In this document: positions 1 through 10,968 of the stretch, in pieces
Layout of the letters: each line of letters starts with the position of its first letter
Position numbering within the stretch: position 1 is the stretch's first letter
NCBI RefSeq assembly: GCF_019132875.1
Contig: NZ_JAHSPF010000002.1
Coordinates: forward strand, 124,001 to 188,000
Source: Erwinia phyllosphaerae
Lineage (GTDB): Bacteria; Pseudomonadota; Gammaproteobacteria; Enterobacterales; Enterobacteriaceae
Direction of reading: 5' to 3'
DNA length: 64,000 bases
Made by a program: the position numbers and the translations under genes
Notes under the pieces: generated by a model
The model's database searches: none
Told to the model about the DNA's origin: nothing
The model's input: only the letters and a program-made list of their open reading frames with translations

Positions 1-5
1 ATCAC

Positions 6-334
6 GTTCACTGCCGTACAGGCAGCTTAGAAAGCTGGCATCACTCGCAAATGATGCATATACAGGTTCACTGCCGTACAGGCAGCTTAGAAATGGTGGG
101 GCGCCGAGCGCGGTGGGCATTGGAAGTTCCCTGCCGTACAGGCAGCTTAGAAATCGCTGAATTCAAAATCAAACTGCTCGTTGTTGTTCACTGCCGTACA
201 GGCAGCTTAGAAACAGTGCGGCTGCATAACCAGCCATTTGCAGATGTTCACTGCCGTACAGGCAGCTTAAGAAAAGTAAGGCTTTTTTCCTCGAGTCGGC
301 AAAGCAGTTCACTGCCGTACAGGCAGCCTGGAAA
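6..334 (+). CRISPR. Type I-F CRISPR array, leader-distal end (6 repeats, 5 spacers)
   Basis: Six copies of a 28-nt repeat start at 6, 66, 126, 186, 246 and 307. The repeat begins GTTCACTGCCGTACAGGCAG and ends CTTAGAAA. Its CTGCC/GGCAG hairpin is the Cas6f (Csy4) recognition stem of type I-F systems. All five spacers are exactly 32 nt. Repeat 3 carries GTTCC instead of GTTCA, repeat 5 has one extra A (CTTAAGAAA, 29 nt), and the last repeat is degenerate (CCTGGAAA). Degeneration at the right end places the leader and newest spacers off the left edge, so the array is transcribed rightward. No cas gene is in the window. Repeat type and orientation are read directly; activity cannot be judged. Confidence 0.97.
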
Positions 335-544
335 TAACCTATAACGCTGGTGCTTACGCTCTACAGGCCGTATCAAATTCATGCCGTTGATATTATGTGA
401 CGTGCACCTGCCAGCGCTTCTGTCTTCAACCAGTACCGCTGATTTTCCTTTTCAATGCTGCGATAATAAAACCCGTTTCCCGTTTACGTGGCAAGCGCAC
501 GCGCGTTAACTTATAACGGGTCTGGCAGTTCAAAGGAAAGCAGC

Positions 545-907
545 ATGGAATATGAATTTTTAAGAGATGTCACCGGCAGCGTAAAGGTACGTATGTCGAT
601 GGGGCATGAAGCAATCGGCCACTGGTTTAATGAGGAAGTGGTAGACAATCTGCCGCTGCTGGAGGAGGTCGAAGCCGCGGTAAAAGAGGTTAAAGGCAGC
701 GAGCGGCAGTGGCAGCGCGTAGGCCGTGAATACACCATCTGGCTGGATGAAGAAGAGGTTATCGTTCGCGCTAATTTGCTCAGTATCGAAGGCGATGAGA
801 TGGAAGAGGGCATGAGCTACTACGACGAAGAAAGCCTGTGCTTTTGCGGTGTAGAAGATTTTCTGGCGGTCATTGCCGCTTACAGAAGCTTTCTGCAAGG
901 TCGTTAA
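545..907 (+). CDS. yacL: YacL family protein (UPF0231)
   Basis: This 120-residue acidic protein reads almost colinearly with E. coli YacL: N-terminus [12 protein letters not shown], then [17 protein letters not shown] and the closing block [15 protein letters not shown]. The function of the family is unknown. I chose ATG 545, preceded by AAAGGAAAG, because it gives the family's usual length; an upstream in-frame GTG at 488 would add 19 unconserved residues. In E. coli yacL sits between acnB and speD. Here a CRISPR array lies on its left and a catabolic island on its right, so this gene marks the boundary of the conserved backbone. Confidence 0.95.
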   Translation: MEYEFLRDVTGSVKVRMSMGHEAIGHWFNEEVVDNLPLLEEVEAAVKEVKGSERQWQRVGREYTIWLDEEEVIVRANLLSIEGDEMEEGMSYYDEESLCFCGVEDFLAVIAAYRSFLQGR

Positions 908-1100
908 AGTTAGCGGGCAGCCAATATCCATCGGCCTGGTTGGCGAAAAAACAATCACATTAACGCTTTTTACAGCGCAGCGGCAGATAGTTACAACATA
1001 CTAAAACCCTGTGTCGACATGTTGGATCCAGTGTAAAAGTAAGCCTGATAAGCTTATAAAGCAGCGTACCAGGCTATAGATTTTTATCTAAAAAGAATTG

Positions 1101-3429
<2,329 letters not shown>

Positions 3430-3430
3430 A

Positions 3431-4846
3431 TCAGGCTCCACTTTTTTGCATGCTGTTGTCGGTTTTTTTCACGGTCTGACGACCCGGAATAAGGTGGTCA
3501 ATCGCCATAATCACGGCTGGCGTAATCAGCGCGATATACATATTGTTGATGCCAAAGGGATCGCCCAGCACAAACCAGACGGACGTCATGACGCAGGCAC
3601 CAATGAGTCCCCAGTTCGCGCCGCGTGCGCTTTTAAACATGGGCAGATAGAAGGCGATAATCGCTACTACGGAAATGGACAGGCGAATAGCGCGAGTAAA
3701 GAAGGAGAGCTTCAGCACTTCCGGCACGAAAAGCACAAAAATCAGCGGCGCAAAGCCGATCCCCAGCGACAGCCAGCGCGTCATTTTAAACTCACGCTCT
3801 GGTGTAGGCTTGCGGTACGGCACATAAAAATCTTTCACGATCAGCGAGGCGATAGCCAGCGCCACGGTGCCAACGCTGACAAAAATAGAAGCGACCAGAG
3901 AAGTGGTGACGATTCCGGCTAACCACGGGCTCATATCCTGTAAAAACACCGGCAGGGCATACAGGCTTTTTATATCCGGATGCAGATATTTTGCCGCCAC
4001 GCCGATTATGGCAATCGCAATACCAATTGGCAGGCAAAAGAAAAACGCAACCCAGGTCGCGCGCCGCGCCGCCGCAGGGCTTTTAGTGGAAGAGATAGCC
4101 TGAATAACAAACTGAGTACAGAAAATGGAACCGATGGTGCCAATCAGCCAGGCGACAATGGTGCTGGCACCGATGTGACCATCCCACGTCCAGTAAAAGT
4201 CCGGCATCTTCTGTATCATTGGCGTAATGCCGCCGGTCATTTTCAGCGCCACGCCAAGAATAATCAGAATGCCGATATACTTCAGCGCGCTATGTAGCAT
4301 GGTAACCCAGGCCATCCCTTTCATTCCGCCAAAGACGAAATAAAAGGTACTGACCACGGCGGTAATAAAAGCCGCTACGGGTAAGTTGACTTTTAATACG
4401 GTAGAAATAGCCGCGGCACCGCTAACGTAATTACCGACGTTCACCAGCAGCAGCGCGTAAATCATAATAATAGAAATAATGTTTTTGGTGGTGCTGCCAT
4501 ATTTCTCCGCTATCGCGCCGGAAATAGTAATTTTGCCGGTATTATAAATACGTTTAACCAGCAGCAGCCCAAAGATGGGGAAACCAATAGCCGCACCAAT
4601 GACGGACCAGGACGCGGCAAAACCACCTTCAAAGGCCGCCTGCGCCGTGCCGATAGTTGATTTTGCACCGATATATTCCGACATCAGCATAATACCGACA
4701 ATAAAGGCAGGCATGGCGCGCGAGCCTTCCATAAAATCGCCGGAGCTTTTGCTTCTTAATCGCCAGGTTAGCCAGGTAGTGAACAGAATATAAATGACCA
4801 CCATGCCGATAATAATTAACGTACCTTCGGTTGAAAACTCTTTCAT
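3431..4846 (-). CDS. Sodium:solute symporter (SSS family)
   Basis: A 471-residue inner-membrane protein with about 13 hydrophobic segments. The SSS signature region follows the N-terminal helix (EGSRAMPAFIVGIMLMSEYIGAKST), and TM5-like GGMKGMAWVTMLHSALKY is typical of the PutP/SGLT fold. It should import a solute by sodium coupling; in Enterobacterales such carriers move sialic acids, pantothenate, proline or sugars. The substrate is not readable, but the following Asp-box, YhcH and SDR genes point to a sugar or acidic sugar. It is the first gene of the distal minus-strand segment, about 108 nt after the MFS transporter stop, so it may have its own promoter. Confidence 0.92.
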   Translation of the reverse strand: MKEFSTEGTLIIIGMVVIYILFTTWLTWRLRSKSSGDFMEGSRAMPAFIVGIMLMSEYIGAKSTIGTAQAAFEGGFAASWSVIGAAIGFPIFGLLLVKRIYNTGKITISGAIAEKYGSTTKNIISIIMIYALLLVNVGNYVSGAAAISTVLKVNLPVAAFITAVVSTFYFVFGGMKGMAWVTMLHSALKYIGILIILGVALKMTGGITPMIQKMPDFYWTWDGHIGASTIVAWLIGTIGSIFCTQFVIQAISSTKSPAAARRATWVAFFFCLPIGIAIAIIGVAAKYLHPDIKSLYALPVFLQDMSPWLAGIVTTSLVASIFVSVGTVALAIASLIVKDFYVPYRKPTPEREFKMTRWLSLGIGFAPLIFVLFVPEVLKLSFFTRAIRLSISVVAIIAFYLPMFKSARGANWGLIGACVMTSVWFVLGDPFGINNMYIALITPAVIMAIDHLIPGRQTVKKTDNSMQKSGA

Positions 4847-4954
4847 TGTGATGCCTCACGATGAGTAAGAGCGCGGTGGCCTTATGGCTCTTTTCGCGCC
4901 CGTGTAGGGTAAAGCGTTCTGGCGAACGCCTGCGTAAAACGGTGAACCGGAACG

Positions 4955-6274
4955 TTAAGCGTGTCCGGGCGAAGCCCGATGAGCCAGAGCGGTTTCGCCG
5001 TCGGAAATCGGCTCGACTTTGCCCATCAGGAACAGATAGTTAAGGATGCCAATCACCACCAGCGCGGCGGAGAACACCAGCGCCCAGGTGAAAGAGCCCG
5101 TGGCGGCCACAATGGCGCCGGTAACAATTGGCCCAATGGCCCCGCCAAGGTTAGAGACGGTGTTCTGTAATCCGGCTACGATCGAGACGCTGTTTTTCGG
5201 TGCCACGTCGCCCGGCAGCGCCCAGACCTGAGAGGCGGCCACGGTGGTGCCGGACTTGGCCACGCACAGCAGGAATACGGTCATAAATACCGAGTCAGTA
5301 AATGGCGCAAAGCCAATGCACAGCGCCATTAACAGGCCAATAGTCAGGAAAAGTTTGCGGGTGGCGGTCAGCGACAGCACTTTTTTGTGCACCATGCGAT
5401 CAGAGGCCCAGCCAGCCACGACTTCAATAATCATTCCGCACAGCAGCGGCAGGGCGGCGATCATCCCCATCTTGATGAAGTCCATGCCTTTTTCCTTTAC
5501 CAGGTAGGTGGGCAACCAGGTGATAAAGAAATAGGAGGTGTAGTTAATGGTAAAAAAACCGATGCACATCGCCCAGATGTTGCGGTAGCGCAGCAGCTTG
5601 TACCATTTCATCGGTTTTACGCTTTTATCGCCGTGCTTGCGGGCTTGTCCATCGCGGATCAGGCTGACTTCATGTTTGCTGATGTACTGATGATCTTCGG
5701 GATTTTCTGCGTAGATAAAGTACCAGGCGATGACCCATAGCAGGCCGACGGCGCCGATAATCAGGAAGGTCAGCCGCCAGTCGAACATATAGATCATCCA
5801 GACGATCAGCGGCATCGCCACCGCACCACCGAACTTCGAGGCGCTGTCGAACAGGCCGGAAACGGTGGCCCGTTCTTTATCCGGGAACCAGCGAGCGGTG
5901 ATCCCGGCATTGCTTGGATAGGCCGCTGCCTCGCCCACGCCTAGCGCCAGGCGTAACGCCAGCAGGGATTTAAAGCCGGTCGCCAGGCCCATTATTGAGG
6001 TAGCGATAGACCACCAGGCAACGGCCAGCCCCAGGCCTTTTTTCTGGCCAAAGCGGTCAGCGAACCAGCCTGCCGGGATTTGCAATAGCGAGTAAGACCA
6101 GAAAAACGCCGCCATGATGAAGCCCATCAACTCGGGCGTCAGTTTTAGCTCGTCAATCAGGTGCGGTGCCGCCGCCGACAGCACGGTGCGATCGATATAG
6201 TTTATGGCAATTGCCAGCCACATCAGGCCTGCAATCCACCAGCGGATACGGGTATTTCCAGCAAGAGTATTCAT
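4955..6274 (-). CDS. MFS transporter, anion:cation symporter family
   Basis: A 439-residue twelve-helix permease resembling the GudP/ExuT/DgoT group of sugar-acid:proton symporters. N-terminal NYIDRTVLSAAAPHL, the loop GWFADRFGQKKGLG, and EAAAYPSNAGITARWFPDKER are hallmark segments of that group. Known members import hexuronates, galactonate, glucarate and related acids. Downstream of the D-2-hydroxyacid dehydrogenase and DapA-like genes and read in the same direction, it is the likely importer for the acid sugar broken down by this island. The exact substrate is inferred only to class level. Confidence 0.92.
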   Translation of the reverse strand: MNTLAGNTRIRWWIAGLMWLAIAINYIDRTVLSAAAPHLIDELKLTPELMGFIMAAFFWSYSLLQIPAGWFADRFGQKKGLGLAVAWWSIATSIMGLATGFKSLLALRLALGVGEAAAYPSNAGITARWFPDKERATVSGLFDSASKFGGAVAMPLIVWMIYMFDWRLTFLIIGAVGLLWVIAWYFIYAENPEDHQYISKHEVSLIRDGQARKHGDKSVKPMKWYKLLRYRNIWAMCIGFFTINYTSYFFITWLPTYLVKEKGMDFIKMGMIAALPLLCGMIIEVVAGWASDRMVHKKVLSLTATRKLFLTIGLLMALCIGFAPFTDSVFMTVFLLCVAKSGTTVAASQVWALPGDVAPKNSVSIVAGLQNTVSNLGGAIGPIVTGAIVAATGSFTWALVFSAALVVIGILNYLFLMGKVEPISDGETALAHRASPGHA

Positions 6275-6359
6275 AGTCTGAGCCCGATACAGAGGTTGTT
6301 ATAGGCTGGAGCAGCGTCCAGCTTTATTTAAGGGGGCGGGAACGACGCCCCGGGCCTGC

Positions 6360-7310
6360 TTACAGTGAATTCATGACGTTGGCCGGCCGCTGCTGCTCTT
6401 TCACACACTGAATAATCTGCTGCACGCAGCGCTCGCCGATGGCGCTGATCGCCCCGTCGGTATAGCCCGCGATATGTGAGGTAGGAATAAAATTATTCAG
6501 CGAGAACAGGGGATGCGACTCCAGCGGCTCGTGGTCAAAGACGTCTGCTGCGGCACCGGCAATCACGTTGTCGGAAAGCGCGTTAAACAGATCGGTTTCG
6601 TTCACCACGCCACCACGTGAAACGTTGATCAGAAAGGCGGATTTCTTCATCTTTGCGATTCTGGCGGCATCAAACAGGTTACGTGTCTCAGCGGTCAGCG
6701 GCGTGTGCAGGGTGATAAAGTCACACTGCTCCGTCAGCCGATCCAGACTGACAAACTCAACGTTGTGTTCGGCGGCAAATTGCTGGTCGGGATAGAAATC
6801 AAAGGCCAGCACACGCATATTGAAGCCGCTGGCGCGCAGTGCAACCTGCTTACCGATGTTGCCAAGGCCGATAATGCCCAGCGTTTTACCATAAACATCT
6901 GTGGCGAAAAGGCGCGGCCACTGCCCGGCACGGGTTTCCACCGCTGCCGTCGTGACCTGACGTGCCGCGTTAAGGATCAGCGCAAAAGCAAAATCGGCCA
7001 CCGCGTGCTTGTTGGCATCCGGCACGTTGGTCACATAGATACCGCGTGCTTTGGTGGCAGCCAGATCGATGTTATCGACGCCTACGCCGTGCTTGCAGAC
7101 AATGGAAAGCTGCGGGGCCAGCGCCAGCAGTTCTTCATTCACGTCGGTAAAGGCAACGATCATCGCCACGGTTTCCGCCAGGTGTGGCTGTAGGACACTC
7201 AGCGGTGCATCGGCAGGCAGTTTGATCAGCTCAAATCCCTGCTGCCGCAGCGTGTCGATCGGCTGAGTATCGTATTTCGCGAAGGATGGGGAAGTGCAAA
7301 TCACTTTCAT
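6360..7310 (-). CDS. D-isomer specific 2-hydroxyacid dehydrogenase (NAD-binding)
   Basis: A 316-residue enzyme of the SerA/phosphoglycerate dehydrogenase-like family. The dinucleotide motif GLGNIGKQVAL is in the middle of the chain. The catalytic triad is visible: Arg in NVSRGGVVNE, Glu in DVFDHEPLESHP, His in TSHIAGYTDGA. It interconverts a D-2-hydroxyacid and a 2-oxoacid with NAD(P)H. It sits between the acid-sugar permease and the DapA-like aldolase gene (44-nt gap), so it may oxidise the incoming acid or reduce a 2-oxo intermediate. No ACT or extra regulatory domain is present. Confidence 0.93.
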   Translation of the reverse strand: MKVICTSPSFAKYDTQPIDTLRQQGFELIKLPADAPLSVLQPHLAETVAMIVAFTDVNEELLALAPQLSIVCKHGVGVDNIDLAATKARGIYVTNVPDANKHAVADFAFALILNAARQVTTAAVETRAGQWPRLFATDVYGKTLGIIGLGNIGKQVALRASGFNMRVLAFDFYPDQQFAAEHNVEFVSLDRLTEQCDFITLHTPLTAETRNLFDAARIAKMKKSAFLINVSRGGVVNETDLFNALSDNVIAGAAADVFDHEPLESHPLFSLNNFIPTSHIAGYTDGAISAIGERCVQQIIQCVKEQQRPANVMNSL

Positions 7311-7354
7311 CTTGCGTGTCCTGGTATCAAATCGGGCGGCAACGCCGCCGCAAA

Positions 7355-8239
7355 TTAGTGAATATATTGATTAACGATCTGGCGAATACGCTGTTCTTCT
7401 TCCGCGCTGAAGCGGACGGCATAGCGGCTTTCGCCTACGTCATGGCCCATCAGCGCGACGGCCTTTTTCACGGCCGCAGGCGAGAAGCCCACGCTGTAAA
7501 GGTCGGTACGCAGGCCGGTGACGTTTTCCTGCGCTTTGTGCGAACCGGCAATATCGCCGTCGCGGAAGCGTGCCCAGATAGCGTTGATCTCGTTCGGTGC
7601 GACGTTGGCCAGCCCGGAGATACAGGCAGAGCAGCCGTCAACAAAACCCTGATGGATCAGCGAGTCAGGGCCGTTCAGAACGTCAAAGTTATCAATGCCT
7701 TCCGCCGCCTGCAGGAAGCCGCTCAGGCTTTCATAGCTGCCCGCGCTATCCTTGATGCCGATGATGTTCGGGTGAGCGGCCAGCTTGCGCACCGTTTCAG
7801 GTTGCAGCGTGTTACCGGTGCGGGCCGGGATGTTGTAGAGGAAAATCGGTACGTCCAGCGCATCCGCTACTTCTTCATAATGCGCAATCAGCTCTTCCTG
7901 CTTCAGCGGCACAAACCACGGTGTGATCACCGAAACGGCGTCTACGCCCAGCGCGGCTACCTGTTTGCCAAGGCGGATAGTCTCACGAGTGGAGATCTCG
8001 CCAATGTGCGCCACTACGTGTGCTTTGCCTGCCACTTCTTCCACGCAGGTTTTCGCTACGGCCAGCTTCTCTTGTGCATTCAGCACAAAAAACTCGCCGT
8101 TGGTGCCGCCGCAGAAAATACCGTTACCCGCTGCCAGCTGGCGCCGGATCTGTACGCGCATGGCCGCTTCGTTATAGTCGCCATCTTTCGTAAACGGCGT
8201 GACGATGGCGGTCAGTACGCCGGTGATTTTTTTGCTCAT
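7355..8239 (-). CDS. DapA/NanA-family class I aldolase or dehydratase
   Basis: A 294-residue TIM-barrel lyase. The Schiff-base Lys is K163 (IIGIKDSAGS) and the catalytic Tyr is Y135 (FLYNIPARTG). The substrate-carboxylate loop reads GGTNGEF, not the GTTGES of true DapA, so this is probably not lysine biosynthesis but one of the catabolic members that cleave or dehydrate 2-keto-3-deoxy acids. The linked D-2-hydroxyacid dehydrogenase and Fe-alcohol dehydrogenase would supply a 2-oxoacid and reduce the aldehyde released. Substrate assignment is inference. Spacing to both neighbours is 17-45 nt, which supports a single operon. Confidence 0.9.
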   Translation of the reverse strand: MSKKITGVLTAIVTPFTKDGDYNEAAMRVQIRRQLAAGNGIFCGGTNGEFFVLNAQEKLAVAKTCVEEVAGKAHVVAHIGEISTRETIRLGKQVAALGVDAVSVITPWFVPLKQEELIAHYEEVADALDVPIFLYNIPARTGNTLQPETVRKLAAHPNIIGIKDSAGSYESLSGFLQAAEGIDNFDVLNGPDSLIHQGFVDGCSACISGLANVAPNEINAIWARFRDGDIAGSHKAQENVTGLRTDLYSVGFSPAAVKKAVALMGHDVGESRYAVRFSAEEEQRIRQIVNQYIH

Positions 8240-8256
8240 GGTGTCCTCGTAATTTG

Positions 8257-9402
8257 TCAGTGATTCAGGGCCGGGAACAGCGTCAGGTAGACCTTGCGGA
8301 CGTCGTTGGCGCTAACCGGGGCAGGAACGTTCTTCATCAGGCGCTGTACGTCCAGCGCGGCTTCGACCAGGTACGGCAGGTGGTCGGCATTGATACCCAG
8401 CTCATCCAGGCTGGCGGGGAGTTTCAGGCGCTTTACCAGCGCGGCGAAGTAGTCCACCAGCGCCACGGACTTCTCTTCTTCACTTAGCGAAGCATCCGCG
8501 TCCGGCAGTAAGTCATAGACCTGAGCAAATTTGCCGACGGCGGCAGGGCGCACAAAGCGCATGCACGGTGCCAGCAGAATGGCGTTCGCCACGCCGTGTG
8601 GAATATGGTATTTGCCGCCAAGCGGATAGGACATGGCATGCACCAGATGCGTTCCCGCATGGGCGATAGCCGCGCCGCCATAGTAAGAAGCCCACAGCAT
8701 ATCGAGACGCGCCGCCAGGTTTTTCGGGTCGGCCACTGCCGTTTCCAGGCTGGTAAACAGCTTTTTCAGGCCGATCAGCGCATAGTTGTCGCTGACCGGA
8801 TTCGACACGGTGGCGGTAAAACATTCAATTAAATGGCAGAGCGCATCAATACCGGTAGAAGATGCGATATGCGCCGGCATGCTGGTGGTCAGTTCGGGCG
8901 CAAGAATGACGTAATCCGGCAGCATCACGGGCGAAATAATGCCGACTTTGGTTTCCTTTTCCGGGATTGCCAGAATCGCATTCGGCGTGGCTTCGGAACC
9001 TGTTCCGGCGGTCGTAGGTATTAATAAAGAAGCAGTGCGGCGCTGCGGTTTTTCGCCCGCTAACAGCGCATCCAGCGAAGGCGCACCGGTACAGCACAGC
9101 ACGGAAAGCAGCTTGGCAACATCCAGCACGCTACCGCCGCCAACGCCAATCACCAGATCCACGTTTTGTACCTGTAACGAAGTTACAACGGCTGCCACGT
9201 CATGCTGACTGGGCTCCGGCGGAACGGTGTCCACAATACTCAGCGTCGTTGTGCTGCGAAGCTGCCCGATAAGCTGTTGTACCGCTGCGATGCCAGCGAT
9301 GTTCTTATCCGTCACCAGCAGTACGTGCTGATGGTTTTGTAGCAGATAGCCGATGTCGTTAAGCGTCTGATAGCCACTAATCACGGTGCTGTTGATGGTC
9401 AT
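8257..9402 (-). CDS. Iron-containing alcohol dehydrogenase
   Basis: A 381-residue group III alcohol dehydrogenase. The NAD-binding GVGGGSVLDVAKLL motif is near residue 95-110. Metal-binding residues fall in IDALCHLIECF and in HAMSYPLGGKYHIPHG, whose histidines are the family's Fe ligands. Relatives include FucO, maleylacetate reductase and four-carbon alcohol dehydrogenases. It is the first gene of the minus-strand operon and is transcribed divergently from the acid-sugar kinase, so both arms share one control region. Likely role: reduction of an aldehyde or oxidation of a hydroxyacid in the same pathway (inference). Confidence 0.92.
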   Translation of the reverse strand: MTINSTVISGYQTLNDIGYLLQNHQHVLLVTDKNIAGIAAVQQLIGQLRSTTTLSIVDTVPPEPSQHDVAAVVTSLQVQNVDLVIGVGGGSVLDVAKLLSVLCCTGAPSLDALLAGEKPQRRTASLLIPTTAGTGSEATPNAILAIPEKETKVGIISPVMLPDYVILAPELTTSMPAHIASSTGIDALCHLIECFTATVSNPVSDNYALIGLKKLFTSLETAVADPKNLAARLDMLWASYYGGAAIAHAGTHLVHAMSYPLGGKYHIPHGVANAILLAPCMRFVRPAAVGKFAQVYDLLPDADASLSEEEKSVALVDYFAALVKRLKLPASLDELGINADHLPYLVEAALDVQRLMKNVPAPVSANDVRKVYLTLFPALNH

Positions 9403-9425
9403 GCGTCCTGTCCTGCTGATGAGTG

Positions 9426-9550
9426 AATTGATTATATTTAGTCATTTGCTCGTCAGTGTTGAGCAAGGCCTGGTAAATTTATAGGGCAAATCGATATTGA
9501 TTAATTTGATCGTGCTCACATATAATCAATTATGATTGAGTATAATCAAT
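9426..9550. promoter_or_regulatory. Repeated TATAATCAAT boxes in divergent promoter region (putative DeoR operators)
   Basis: The 291-bp gap between the divergent dehydrogenase and kinase genes is AT-rich and holds four related boxes. ATTGATTATA is at 9427-9436, ATTGATTAA at 9496-9504, and TATAATCAAT at 9521-9530 and again at 9541-9550. The last two are exact direct copies 20 bp apart, about two helical turns, with an inverted partial copy (ATTGAG) between them. The DeoR-family gene at 11948 is the obvious candidate ligand. The boxes are seen; the binding assignment is inference. Confidence 0.6.
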
Positions 9551-9693
9551 TTGCGGTGTGTTAATACTGACAGGCCTGCATAATCGATAAAGATAAAGGC
9601 CCGGATGACGACCGCGTTATGAATGCCGTTGCTGACATCATGGGTAGCCAGGCGCAATGCTCGCCTTGCTCCAGTAAAAAAGGATCCTATGCG

Positions 9694-10968
9694 ATGAAGA
9701 TGTTAGTGATAGCCGACGATTTCACTGGCGCTAACGATACCGGCGTGCAGCTGGCCAAAAAGGGTGCCCGTACTGATGTTCTGCTCCGCGATGGGAGCGC
9801 TTATAACAGGCACGCAGACGTTATTGTGGTCAATACGGATAGCCGTGCCTGTGATGCTTTGACGGCGGCGAACCGGGTCAGTAAAGCAATTGCCGGGCTG
9901 CTTTCAGCCATGGACGCACCTTTAATTTATAAAAAAATAGATTCCACTTTTCGCGGTAACGTGGGCGCGGAAATCGCGGCTGCAATGCAGGCGGTGCATG
10001 CCCGTATCGCTATCGTGGCCGCCGCCATCCCTGCCGCAGGAAGAGTAACCCTGAACGGACACTGTCTGGTAAACCAGATCCCTGTTCATCAAACCGAATT
10101 CGCCAGCGATCCTAAAACGCCGGTAGCCACCTCTCGCATTGCCGATCTTCTGGCGCAGCAGGCTAGCCTGAAGGTACAGGAGCTTTATCTTGAGCAGGTT
10201 CGCTCACCAGACCTTGATCAAACGTTAAAACTGCTGGCCAAAGATGAGCCAACCCTCGTCGTTGTCGATGCCGTAACCGAAGAAGATTTGCAGGCTGTGG
10301 CTCAGGCTGCGGTACGTCTTGACTGTCGTTATGTGCTGGCGGGCGCGGCAGGTCTGGCCAATGCCTTACCTTGCTCTGCTTACCTTACGGCGCGCGCAAA
10401 ACTGCCAATGCTCATTGTTGCCGGATCGATGAGCGAAGCAACACGGCGCCAGGTTGCCTGCGTTAGCCAGCAGGAAAATCTACGGATTGTTGATATTGAG
10501 GTGCAGGCCTTGCTCGGTAGCGAACCGCATCGGCAGGTGGATGAACTGGCCGGGATTGCCGCCCGCATACTGCATCAGCGCCAGCACTGTGTGCTGAGAA
10601 CCTGCCGCGACGAGCGTGACAGGGAACAAATTAATACTTTGTGTGAGCAGTGGCAGCTGACCAGGCAGGCGCTGGGCGAAATCATTAGCCAGCGGCTGGC
10701 GGAGCTGACGCTGGCTATTCTGGACCGGGCGCAGGTTGGCAGCCTCTTTCTGACGGGCGGCGATATCGCTATTGCCGTTGCCCGAATTCTCAACGCGCAG
10801 GGCTACCGCATTGCCGGAGAGATTGCACCCTGCATCCCCTGGGGAACGTTTACTCAAAGTGATATTGACGATCTTCCTGTGATTACCAAAGCAGGCGGGT
10901 TTGGCAGTGAAAACATATTGCGTGAAGCTATCTGCTATATAGAGGAGATGTACAGTGAGGCAAAATAA
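9694..10968 (+). CDS. dtnK: Four-carbon acid sugar kinase (DUF1537 family, DtnK-like)
   Basis: A 424-residue kinase. The N-terminal domain opens with the family signature LVIADDFTGANDTG, followed by KKIDSTFRGN. The C-terminal nucleotide-binding domain has SLFLTGGDIAIAVAR and VITKAGGFGSE. Characterised relatives phosphorylate D-threonate, L-threonate or D-erythronate at O4. ATG 9694 is preceded by AGGA at a good distance and gives the family start MKMLVIADDF; the upstream ATG at 9619 adds a non-conserved leader. It overlaps the PdxA2 gene by 14 nt. Together they fit the D-threonate/erythronate route in which the phosphorylated acid is oxidised and decarboxylated to DHAP. The exact stereoisomer is not determined. 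Confidence 0.9.
   Translation: MKMLVIADDFTGANDTGVQLAKKGARTDVLLRDGSAYNRHADVIVVNTDSRACDALTAANRVSKAIAGLLSAMDAPLIYKKIDSTFRGNVGAEIAAAMQAVHARIAIVAAAIPAAGRVTLNGHCLVNQIPVHQTEFASDPKTPVATSRIADLLAQQASLKVQELYLEQVRSPDLDQTLKLLAKDEPTLVVVDAVTEEDLQAVAQAAVRLDCRYVLAGAAGLANALPCSAYLTARAKLPMLIVAGSMSEATRRQVACVSQQENLRIVDIEVQALLGSEPHRQVDELAGIAARILHQRQHCVLRTCRDERDREQINTLCEQWQLTRQALGEIISQRLAELTLAILDRAQVGSLFLTGGDIAIAVARILNAQGYRIAGEIAPCIPWGTFTQSDIDDLPVITKAGGFGSENILREAICYIEEMYSEAK

Noticed and set aside
51-344. 97-codon plus-strand open frame with repeating VHCRTGSLE segments
   Set aside because: It is a translation of the CRISPR repeats; the periodicity is exactly the repeat-spacer unit.
6333-6351. GGGGCG...CGCCCC hairpin between dehydrogenase and MFS genes
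   Set aside because: Stem of 6 bp and no T-run in either direction; may be a processing site but not supportable as a terminator.
7355-8239. Calling the DapA-like gene dapA or nanA
   Set aside because: Carboxylate-binding loop is GGTNGEF, unlike DapA, and genomic context is sugar-acid catabolism.
7286-8263. 325-codon plus-strand frame antisense to the DapA-like gene
   Set aside because: The minus-strand gene has full catalytic motifs; the plus frame has none.
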